Source of the DNA: Xiphophorus maculatus
Lineage: Eukaryota; Chordata; Actinopteri; Cyprinodontiformes; Poeciliidae
Reading direction: 5' to 3'
DNA length: 64,000 nucleotides
Assembly (NCBI RefSeq): GCF_002775205.1
Contig: NC_036456.1
Coordinates: 20,147,468 to 20,211,467 of the forward strand
The notes under the pieces were generated by a model, which was given only the letters and a program-made list of their open reading frames with translations, had not been told where the DNA came from and did not search any database. Position numbers and translations under genes: made by a program. This document shows, piece after piece, positions 1-9,404 of this stretch. Positions within the stretch are counted from its first letter, which is position 1. Every line of letters starts with the position of its first letter.

Positions 1-1165
1 CGGCCACGTGCACACCGCAAGTCCGGGCTTCCACGCAACCGAAGCAGGGTGCCCGAGAACCGGTGGACCTCCAGCTTCCCGAGGGAACCGGAGGAAACAC
101 CGGCCACGTGCACACCGCAAGTCCGGGCTTCCACGTAGCTCCCAACCGACCCGGAGAGGCCACGGCCCCATCAGATGGGGCTAGGACACTCACCGGACCG
201 GCCGGAGCCCAAAAGCCAGAGCTCAGACTTCCAACGGGCACCTGGGACCGCTGCGAAGCCGCCCCAGAGAGCACCGTCTTCGGCCTCAGCCCTGCCCGTC
301 CTCCTCCACCGAGCTTTCACGCAGCTCACAACCGAACCAGAGAGGCCACCGGTCCATCAGATGGACCGAGGACGCTCACCGGACCGGCCGGAGCCCACGG
401 CCAGGGCTAGGAGCTCCAGCCAGCACCTGGGACCGCTGCGAAGCCGTCCACAGAGCACCGTCTGCAGCCTTTGCCCTGCCCGTCCTCCACCGAGCTTTCA
501 CGCAGCTCACAACCGAACCAGAGAGGCCACCGGTCCATCAGATGGACCGAGGACGCTCACCGGACCGGCCGGAGCCCAAAAGCCAGAGCTCAGACTTCCA
601 ACGGGCACCTGGGACCGCTGCGAAGCCGCCCAGAGAGCACCGTCTTCGGCCTCAGCCCGGCTCACCTTTGCCTGTGCTTTCTCGCTTCCACGGAGCTCAC
701 AACCGAACCAGAGAGGCCACCGGTCCATCAGATGGACCGAGGACGCTCACCGGACCGGCCGGAGCCCACGGCCAGGGCTAGGAGCTCCAGCCAGCACCTG
801 GGACCGCTGCGAAGCCGTCCACAGAGCACCGTCTGCAGCCTTTGCCCTGCCCGTCCTCCTCCACCGAGCTTTCACGCAGCTCACAACCGAACCAGAGAGG
901 CCACCGGTCCATCAGATGGACCGAGGACGCTCACCGGACCGGCCGGAGCCCACGGCCAGGGCTAGGAGCTCCAGCCAGCACCTGGGACCGCTGCGAAGCC
1001 GTCCACAGAGCACCGTCTTCGGCCTCAGCCCGGCTCACCTTTGCCCGTGCTTTCTCGCTTCCACGGAGCTCAGAACCGACCCAGACAGGCTCCAGGCCCA
1101 TCAGATGGGCCTGGGACACTCACCGGACCGGCCCGAGCCCACTCCTGTACCGCCCCAGTGATCCA
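1..1165. repeat. GC-rich tandem satellite, ~185-bp units
   Basis: The phrase GAGGCCACCGGTCCATCAGA recurs near 341, 524, 713 and 896, giving a unit of about 185 bp; diverged copies lie at either side. A shorter ~102-bp repeat (CGGCCACGTGCACACCGCAA at 1 and 103) opens the window. Related sequence recurs in the same orientation at about 6,000-6,190, on the far side of the 18S fragment, so this looks like ribosomal intergenic spacer or a satellite derived from it. Long open frames run through it on both strands, as expected for GC-rich tandem DNA, and are not taken as genes. Confidence 0.85.
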
Positions 1166-1674
1166 CAAAGCCAGAGAGACATTGTGGAAAAACGGCTTAA
1201 AATGCTGGAAAAAGCCGAAAAAAAGTTCAATAAGGAGCCTTCTCTACGCTCTGGAACTCCCACGGAACCTGTCTGGGCTCTCACCGCACCGTCCAGAGCC
1301 CACCACAGAGATCCAGAGAAGCGGAGAGAAATCTGGAAAAACGGCTTAAAATGCTGGAAAAAGCCGAAAAAGGGGTCTGAATCGGCCTTATCTGAGCTCC
1401 AAAAGACCCCTAAAACCTCTCTGGATCAAAACACTTTGTCATTTTTCGCTCAAAGTCCTCTTTTCCAACTCTCTCCTATAATCCCGCCGGTGGGATTTTT
1501 CTCCGTAAGGTCTCGAAATCCCGTCTATTGCCGAAGCCTTGGTGAAGCCCCGATTTTAGCGGGGATGGGCAATGGTTTGGAGGTCCGCCAAACTTTCGAC
1601 GGTTATCACGGCTTCTGTGAACCGTTTAGAGACGACTCCGCCGCACAGGGCCCTTCTCTGGACCGCGGGCTGTC
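1166..1674. repeat. Spacer repeat with GGCTTAAAATGCTGGAAAAAG motif
   Basis: A segment with the core GGCTTAAAATGCTGGAAAA occurs near 1,191 and 1,343 (about 150 bp apart) and again near 6,241. It links the 185-bp and 362-bp satellites. No gene is visible. The stretch at 1,420-1,560 is repeated, diverged, at 6,320-6,480. Confidence 0.6.
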
Positions 1675-3465
1675 GGCCCATGGTTGATTTTGGCCGAAAA
1701 TATGCATTTTTGACCGTTTTGACCAATTATGGTTTTCGACTTATAATTCCGCCTACGGACGTCTCAGAGGCCAACCGACCACACCAGAGGATTCTCCGGA
1801 CTCTGGCCTTTCCGGCAATATGCGGCTTGCCCCGGGGAAATGCGTTTTTAAAAAAATTTATGGAGGTCGAAAATCACCGGGGCCTCCGGAGCCCCGAGGC
1901 CGACGACAGTGAGGTGCTGCGGATACGGCCGCCTGCTTGAGGGACCCTCCTCTGGAAGTCCGAAATTTAACTTTATCCCAGGACGACGGGAGTAACACGG
2001 CCGTGATCAGGGCATCGTGCTGGGCTTATTGATCCTGGTTTGGAACCCCCTGGTCCCCGGGAAAGTGCCTTTTCGAACCCTTTGAGCAGTTCGGGTTTTC
2101 GATTTTTAATTCCTCCTGCGGACGTCCCAGAGGCCAAACGACCACACCAGGCTACTCTCCGGACTCTGGCCTTTCCGGCAATATGCGGCTTTCCCCGGGG
2201 AAATGCGTTTTTAAAAAAATTTATGGAGGTCGAAAATCACCGGGGCATCGGGAGCTCGAGGCCGACGACAGTGAGGTGCTGCGGATACGGCCGCCTGCTT
2301 GAGGGACCCCCTCTGGAAGTCCGAAAATTCAACTTTATCCCAGGACGACGGGAGTGACACGGCCGTGATCAGGGCAATATTCTGAGCTTATTGATCCTGG
2401 TTTGGAACCCCCTGGTCCCCGGGAAAGTGCCTTTTCGAACCCTTTGAGCAGTTCGGGTTTTCGATTTTTAATTCCTCCTGCGGACGTCCCAGAGGCCAAA
2501 CGACCACACCAGGCTACTCTCCGGACTCTGGCCTTTCCGGCAATATGCGGCTTTCCCCGGGGAAATGCGTTTTTAAAAAAATTTATGGAGGTCGAAAATC
2601 ACCGGGGCATCGGGAGCTCGAGGCCGACGACAGTGAGGTGCTGCGGATACGGCCGCCTGCTTGAGGGACCCCCTCTGGAAGTCCGAAAATTCAACTTTAT
2701 CCCAGGATGATGGGAGTCACATAGGCGTGATCAGGGCATCGTGCTGGGCTTATTGATCCTGGTTTGGAACCCCCTGGTCCCCGGGAAAGTGCATTTTTGA
2801 CCGTTTTGACCAATTATGGTTTTCGATTTTTAATTCCTCCTGCGGGCGTCCCAGAAGCCAAACGACCACACCAGAGGATTCTCCGGACTCTGGCCTTTCC
2901 GGCAATATGCGGCTTCCCCCGGGGAAATGCGTTTTTGAAAAAATTTATGGAGGTCGAAAATCACCGGGGCATCGGGAGCTCGAGGCCGAGGACAGTGAGG
3001 TGCTGCGGATACGGCCGCCTGCTTGAGGGACCCCCTCTGGAAGTCCGAAAATTCAACTTTATCCCAGGACGACGGGAGTGACACGGCCGTGATCAGGGCA
3101 ATATTCTGAGCTTATTGATCCTGGTTTGGAACCCCCTGGTCCCCGGGAAAGTGCCTTTTCGAACCCTTTGAGCAGTTCGGGTTTTCGATTTTTAATTCCT
3201 CCTGCGGACGTCCCAGAGGCCAAACGACCACACCAGGCTACTCTCCGGACTCTGGCCTTTCCGGCAATATACGGCTTCCCCCGGGGGAATGCGTTTTTTA
3301 AAAAATTTATGGAGGTCGAAAATCACCGGGGCCTCCGGAGCCTCGAGGCCGAGGACGGTGAGGTGCTGCGGATACGGCCGCCCGCGCAGGTGCCCTGCCC
3401 TGGAAGTCCTGGAAGTCCTGGAACCTCACGCCCCCTCCGGACCGCGGCATCCCACTGTTAAGCAC
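1675..3465. repeat. 362-bp tandem satellite, about five copies
   Basis: GGTTTGGAACCCCCTGGTCC begins at about 2,037, 2,399, 2,761 and 3,123, so the unit is 362 bp. A first copy starting near 1,675 is more diverged, and the last copy ends in a different tail near 3,380. Internal copies are almost identical, which implies recent homogenisation. A single diverged pair of copies lies at 6,540-7,010. Frames of about 105 codons repeat with the unit; they are by-products of the array. Confidence 0.9.
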
Positions 3466-3510
3466 CCCTAACTCGGACTGGACCCTCCAGCACGCAAGGC
3501 CCTGAGGTTC

Positions 3511-3850
3511 GTGCCCCTGGGAAGGCGGCCGGTCTTCGAGTCGAGAAATTTGCACTAAGTCCCGTCGACACTTAGACATTTTCTCGGCTCCGTGCCCCTG
3601 GGAAGGCGGCCGGTCTTCGAGTCGAGAAATTTGCACTAAGTCCCGTCGACACTTAGACATTTTCTCGGCTCCGTGCCCCTGGGAAGGCGGCCGGTCTTCG
3701 AGTCGAGAAATTTGCACTAAGTCCCGTCGACACTTAGACATTTTCTCGGCTCCGTGCCCCTGGGAAGGCGGCCGGTCTTCGAGTCGAGAAATTTGCACTG
3801 AGTCCCGTCGACACTTAGACATTTTCTCGGCTCCGTGCCCCTGGGAAGGC
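3511..3850. repeat. 81-bp tandem satellite, four copies plus a partial
   Basis: Units start at 3,511, 3,592, 3,673 and 3,754 with a partial unit at 3,835. They are nearly identical, and each contains GTGCCCCTGGGAAGGCGGCC and a TTTTCTCGGCTCC end. The unit's opening motif (CTCGTGCCCCTGGTAAGGC) and its left flank recur at 4,555-4,625. That places the 4.5 kb segment as an older duplicate of the array's edge. Confidence 0.92.
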
Positions 3851-3963
3851 GGTGTAAGGAGGGGGTGGGAGGGAGGGTGCCCGTCCGAGCCGTAGCCCCG
3901 AGCGAGCGAGCGAGCGAGCGACTTTCGTTCCGCCGGGCCCCCCCGCGGACGGGGCGGGCCGGC

Positions 3964-4042
3964 CCCTAACCCTAACCCTTACCCTAACCCTAACCCTAAC
4001 CCTTACCCTAACCCTTACCCTAACCCTTACCCTACCCTTTTA
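3964..4042. repeat. Interstitial telomere-like array (CCCTAA/CCCTTA)
   Basis: About 12 hexamers read mostly CCCTAA with interspersed CCCTTA variants and a degraded end. The vertebrate telomere repeat is TTAGGG, so the C-rich strand is written here, the orientation expected for the left end of a chromosome. It directly follows a GAGC run (3,899-3,920) and a GC-rich stretch. The mixture of variants is typical of proximal telomere or subtelomere rather than active telomere end. Confidence 0.85.
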
Positions 4043-4819
4043 ACTTCACTTAATCCTTATCTTTTATCTTTTATTGATTTATTTATATAAAAAAAGTTTT
4101 TTCTTCTTTCCTGTACAGTACATGACAATACACTCATGGTTTGGTTGGGCTTGTCCCACTAAACAGGCATCCACTTTGCACTTACACAGCACATCACAGA
4201 TCAGGTTACTTGTTAACAATTGCACATGAACACCTATAAGACAGGGTCCAGTCATCCCGGCTAGCTGTATGATCTCGAGTGAGAGCGCACTACCTTGGAT
4301 GAACCAAGATGACCGTAGGCCGGTTTATGGGCGTAAGAGAGCGGTTCAAACAAGGATCAAACTACAACCTATATCCTCTGCTTCTGACCCCTGCACAGCT
4401 CCAGGCCTGGATGTAAGCACACAACCAGGCCTGGAGGCCTGCACGGGTCAAATACAGCTGTTACAGCCAGAAATTGAGTTCCGAAAGCCGGCTTCTGAAC
4501 AGCCAGCCTGGTCAACCAGGGAACCTTACCCTCCCTCCGATCCGGTGTACCCACACTTAAGCACTCCCTACACGGACTGGGCCCACTAGCACGCACAGCC
4601 CGGAGGCTCGTGCCCCTGGTAAGGCAGAGACAAGCAGCTGCGGGTGGGGGGAGGGTGGCTCCCCGTGCCTGGGGGAGGCCCTGGATGGCCAGACCGACTG
4701 CTGGTCCGTGTATGCCGGGCAGCACACCACCTCCGCACCAGAGGGCCGGGACTTAGGCCATGATCCGAAGTGCGTCTCATGCCCCTGGTAGGGCATAGTT
4801 CCAGCAGGGGAGGGAGGGA
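4043..4819. other. Gene-free subtelomere-like segment
   Basis: No convincing gene. The first 200 bp are AT-rich. The part at 4,550-4,630 duplicates the edge of the 81-bp array (3,458-3,525). Open frames here lack homology that I can recognise. Confidence 0.5.
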
Positions 4820-4882
4820 GGCCCCGGAGGCCCCGGAGGCCCCGGAGGCCCCGGAGGCCCCGGAGGCCCCGGAGGCCCCGGA
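4820..4882. repeat. 9-bp minisatellite (GGCCCCGGA)n
   Basis: Seven uninterrupted copies of a 9-mer sit directly against the truncated edge of the 18S-related sequence. Confidence 0.9.
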
Positions 4883-4967
4883 TCGAGGGCTGACTCTCGA
4901 TGCCTTCCTTGGGTGTGGTTGCCGTTTCTCAGGCCCCCTCTCCGGGATCGAGGGCTGACTCTCGTTT
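4883..4967 (-). pseudogene. Duplicated scrap of 18S rRNA
   Basis: A stretch of about 50 nt at 4,900-4,950 (TTCCTTGGGTGTGGTTGCCG, then TTTCTCAGGCCCCCTCTCCG) repeats, slightly changed, the 18S sequence at 4,968-5,020. It is bounded by a repeated GATCGAGGGCTGACTCTCG. This is a local duplication at the broken edge of the rRNA gene. Confidence 0.8.
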
Positions 4968-5474
4968 CCTTCCTTGGATGTGGTTGCCGTTTCTCAGGCT
5001 CCCTCTCCGGAATCGAACCCTGATTCCCCGTTACCCATGGTCACCATGGTAGGCACGTAGCGTACCATCGAAAGTTGATAGGGGAGAGATTCGAATGAGA
5101 CGTCGCCGCCACGGAGGGCCAGCGATCGGCCCCAGGTTATCTAGAGTCACCAAAGCGGGCCGGGGCGCGGGCCCCGCCCACCCCCGTGAGAGAGAGGGAG
5201 AGCCGCACCCCGCATGGGTTTTGGGTCTGATAAATGCACGCATCCCCGGCGGACCCCCCACCCCGAGGAGGAGAAGGGGGGGCCGGGTCAGCGCTCGTTT
5301 GCATGTATTAGCTCTAGAATTGCCACAGTTATCCAAGTAACGGTCGAGCGATCAAAGGAACCATAACTGATTTAATGAGCCATTCGCAGTTTCACTGTAC
5401 CGGCCGTGTGTACTTAGACTTGCATGGCTTAATCTTTGAGACAAGCATATGCTACTGGCAGGATCAATCAGGCA
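4968..5474 (-). rRNA. 18S rRNA 5' fragment (about the first 500 nt), probable pseudogene
   Basis: Read on the minus strand, the sequence from 5,474 follows the universal start of eukaryotic 18S rRNA: CTGATTGATCCTGCCAGTAG (one change from CTGGTTGATCCTGCCAGTAG), then the conserved block with CAAAGATTAAGCCATGCA. It continues through GAGCGAACGCTGACCC-type variable sequence to GTTCGATTCCGGAGAGGGAG and stops near CCAAGGAAGG. Most of the small subunit, and all of 5.8S and 28S, are missing to the left, where satellites begin. Several changes fall in conserved positions. It is therefore a truncated or rearranged copy, unless the assembly is broken here. Confidence 0.9.
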
Positions 5475-5999
5475 GAGTGCCCTTTGACTTCAGGGCGGCG
5501 CTGAGCTAGCACCTCCAAGGTTGCCCCAGTGCCACTGTGGAAACAGTGGGCTGCATCCGGGGGAGAGCCCTGGGGAATGCAGCTGCGCGCCCCGCATCCA
5601 AGAGCTTATAGGCCAACGGAGAGACAGGCAGGGTTTGAGAAATCACATGACTTCTGTGGGCCCCACTGCTGCTTAGCCGGGTGTCAGGAGGTGCTCTGGG
5701 CTCCGAGCGGAGGACGCACCACCCCCTGCCCGCCTGCAGTGGGCCGACAGTGTAGAGCCGCTGGGGGAGACGGGGCGTCTCGGTCTCGGTACCGACAGGA
5801 CGGCCGCGGGCTGGGACTGAGGGCGGGGCGCACAGCCCCGAAACACCCGTGCCCGGGCCTGGAGGCGAGCTCGCAAGGCTGGAGGAACCGTCCGTCGAAG
5901 CGCCGACACACAGAGTGACGGGGGCCCTCCATGGCGAGCCACGAGTGCTGTTCGGTCAGGTGTACGTGTGTGGTGCTGTTGGTTGTATGGAAAGGTCAA
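5475..5999 (-). other. Probable external transcribed spacer remnant
   Basis: This GC-rich stretch lies immediately upstream, on the minus strand, of the 18S start, where the 5' ETS sits in an rDNA unit. No gene is recognisable; the role is inferred only from position. Confidence 0.45.
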
Positions 6000-7010
6000 A
6001 CCTGGAGCTCAGACCTCCAACGGGCGCTTGGGAGAGCAGCAGAGCCGCTCAGAGCGCACCGTTTTCGGCCTGAGCCCGGTCCACCCTTTGACTGTGCTTC
6101 ATCGCTTCCACGGAGCTCACAACCGACCCAGAGAGGCGCCAGGCCCATCAGACGGACCGAGGACACTCACCGGACCGGCCGGAGCCCGCTGCCTTAACTC
6201 CCCGGCGTTCCAGAGGACCAGAGAGAAAATCTGGGAAAACGGCTTAAAATGCTGAAAAAAGCCGAAAAAGTGTCGTAAAGCGGCCTTATCTGAGCTTCAG
6301 AAGCCCCCTAGAACCGCCCTGGATGAAAACACTTAGTCATTTTTCGCTCCAAGTCCTCTTTTCCAACTCGCTCCTATAATCCTGCCGGGGGGGGGGGGGG
6401 GTTTTCTCCGTAAGGTCCCAAAGTCGTATCTATCGATCAAGCCTATGGCGAAACGGATGGGCAATGCTTTGGAGGTCCGCACTTAGAAATTTTTCGGATC
6501 TGTGCCTCTGGTGTGGCAGCTATAATTGAGCTATAACAGTGTACTAAGTGTGGCCAGCGGTCCGAAAATTTTACTTTATCCCAGGAATACGGGAGTCACA
6601 TAGTGGTGATCAGGGCATTATTCTGGGATTTTTGATCCTATTTCTGAAGCTCCTGGTGCCCGGGAAAGTGTATTTTTGACCGCTTTGACCAATTACTGTT
6701 TATGATTTTTAATTCCTCCTGCGGACGTCGCAGAAGCCAAACGACCACACCAGGCTACTCTCCAGACTCTGGCCTTTCCGGCAATATGCGGCTTTCCCCG
6801 GGGAAATGCATTTTAAAAAAAATTTATGGAAGTGGAAAATCACCGGTGCCTCCTGAGCATCGAGCCCGAGGACAGTGAGGTGCTGCGGACTCAGTCGCCT
6901 GCCTCAGGCACCCCCCTCTGGAAGTCCGAAAATTCAACTTTATCCCAGGAATACGGGAGTCACATAGCGGTGATCAGGGGATTATTCTGGGCTTATTGAT
7001 CCTGGTTTCG
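6000..7010. repeat. Second block of spacer repeats
   Basis: Direct repeats of the left block: 6,000-6,190 matches the 185-bp satellite, 6,230-6,480 matches 1,190-1,570, and 6,540-7,010 matches diverged 362-bp units. The order is the same as on the left of the 18S fragment, at an offset of about 5 kb. A 15-nt G run interrupts at 6,387. Confidence 0.8.
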
Positions 7011-7860
7011 GACATCTATGAACCGGGGAAACCGCTTTTGCGGACCCTGCACTAACCCTACCCTAAAAAAAAAAAAAAAAACGACAAAAAAAGAAACAAA
7101 ACCAATACTTTATAAATTTTATTTTCTGATCGTTTTCTCCTTTTTGAAAGGGAAATTTTATTTGTTTGAATTTTTTTGTTTTCTTTTTTTTTGTATTTTT
7201 TATTTTTTATTTTTCAGTATTGTTTCCAAACACGGAAACCCTCCCTTAGTTTTTTAACACAAACCAACACATTTTACACAAAACATAGTTACATTCACAC
7301 ACAACCAAGACACCACATAACAACATAAAACGAACATGGAAGACGGATGGACGATGGTGGGACGACGCCGTCGCCGTCCGGGATTTCGCCGTCCTTTCAG
7401 GGACTGGGACCGGGGAGGCTCTCCGGATTGGAGGGCCAGTGCACCTCCCTCCTACAGAAGGAGGAATCAGTTCCCCTACCCTTACCCTACCCTAACCCAC
7501 TAACCCGTCACAGACTCACCTCTGTGACTGAATCGACAGTGATCGCCTCGGCCTTGGGGACCGTGGTAGTGGTATGGCCTGTGTATTGCGTCTCTGTTGC
7601 CGTTACAGGCAGTGGGGGCGCGGATGGTCTCTGGACCTTTTTCGTTTTCATCTTACCCTTCGGCTGTTGTTCGGACACAGGTGGGGGGAGGGGGTGCCGC
7701 AGCACTTCGATGTTGTTTTCTTACTCATTCTGCTGCAAGTTGGCTCAATTTTGACGCGCAAGACGTAACCGGTAAAATCCGGTTTAGGATTTTCAAAATA
7801 AAACATAAGGAAGTAGTTCATTATTTATTGAAAGGCCCAGTGGTTGGGGACCACTGAGTT
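7011..7860. other. Transition zone with telomere-like traces
   Basis: CACTAACCCTACCCTA followed by a poly-A run (7,043-7,082), an AT-rich stretch to 7,260, then a second degenerate telomere-like stretch (CCCTACCCTTACCCTACCC at 7,477-7,503). An ATG at 7,336 opens a short arginine-rich frame of about 55 codons. Its style recalls LINE ORF1 remnants, but I cannot support that. Near 7,832 the palindrome CAGTGGTTGGGGACCACTG resembles hAT ends. No gene is called. Confidence 0.4.
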
Positions 7861-8226
7861 AGAGGACTTCCAGCAAGTCCCAGATGTTGAAAAATTTCAA
7901 AGTCTCGAAAGTCTTTGACAATTTTGTGACAGAGCCCCTCTTCAGAAGCTGTCTGTTAAAATCCTGCCCATGGGTTTTCCTGCATAAGGTCTTGAAATCC
8001 TACCTATCAGTCTAGGCCAATTTAAGCCCTTTTCTGCAGGCAGGTGGCCAATGCTTTGGAAGTTCCTGGAACTATTTTCTGTGAACACATGAGAAATTAT
8101 TCAACCACACCAGGCTGTCATGGGCTATCGCCCCATATGTGCTTACCCCCTCTCAGATTCTTACTGAGACTCTGATTACAGACCCAGACAGAACAAGCGG
8201 ACCCATCCTGGTTCTGATTTATGTGA

Positions 8227-8232
8227 TTTATT
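8227..8232 (-). promoter_or_regulatory. Poly(A) signal of the MOGAT-like gene
   Basis: AATAAA on the minus strand about 290 bp beyond the stop codon at 8,518; the only canonical signal close to the end of the gene. Confidence 0.6.
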
Positions 8233-8517
8233 ATCCTGTGACGGAATCATCAGAAGAAATGGGACGGACTGAGGTCCTGCTGATACTTTTCTGAGCAGGA
8301 CAGACCGGTTTGGTTCTGAAGACTGGGGCTGCTGCCCCCTGCTGCCCACTTAGACTCATTACAGCTGAGCAGAGAAGGACAAGTGGGTCAGACCCGGTTC
8401 GGTTCTGGAAACCTTCAACAGTCCAGTAAGAGCTTCAGATGAAATCCAGCCAATCAGGCTGCAGGAACACAGTCAGCTGATCACAATGGCTCAGGTGTTT
8501 CTGGTACCAGAACCGGG

Positions 8518-9353
8518 TCATATGAAGGCGAGGTGCTGATGTTCCTCCAGGCCATAAAGGTTCTTGTTCTGCTCAAACAGATCCACCAGGTTCTGCAGGT
8601 AAACGCTGTGGAGACCATCGATGTCCTCTGAGGTGGGACACGCCGACCGGGTCACTGGGATGGGCTTCCCGACTGGAACGGACAGAGACAAGGTCAGGTT
8701 ATACCCGGTTCTACCTTGTTCTACAGCAGGTTCTACTGCTGGTTCTACGCTGCAGTAGAACGCCTCTGCCTGGTTCTACTGTTGGTTCTGCCAGGCAGAA
8801 TCTGGTTCCAACCGGTTCTACCATGGGTTCTGAACCAGGTTCTACCGGAACCTGGACAGAGAACCTCCAACTGTTGAAAAAAACTGAACATGAATAAATA
8901 AAAACATGAATCGGATCCAACAGGTAAACAGAACCAGCAGAATTTATTCAAAATTAAATCTTTAGTTTTATTAACTATGAGCCAAATGGCCTCTAACAGA
9001 AACAAACATGAATCTTGAAAGTGAATTTAGTTATTAGTTTAATAAGAACTGTGTTTAGATCACAACGGATATTTTTAAATGTGATTTATTTATAAATACT
9101 GCCATAAAACAAAGATTAAAGTTTAACATTTCATCTTTGGACACAAATAAAATCTAAATGATGTTCTGGGTTAAGTTGATTTGACCAATTTATACATAAA
9201 ACACATTTTGTCTGTCGCCTACAAATCTTAAAATATGACATTGAGACAGGTGGAAATTAGAACCCATTAGTATGAAGTGGTGAGTAAATTGGAGCAACGC
9301 AACCAAGGCAGGTTGACAATTTGAACAGAAAAAAACTGTTCAAATAGGAGGGC

Positions 9354-9404
<51 letters not shown>

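Noticed and set aside
63-3822. Many open frames of 60-330 codons on both strands, including one with four repeated peptide units on the minus strand (3,307-3,822).
   Set aside because: They repeat with the satellite period, have GC-driven composition and no recognisable domain.
3511-3850. Regular direct repeats resembling a CRISPR array.
   Set aside because: The repeats are contiguous without unique spacers, and the genome is that of a vertebrate.
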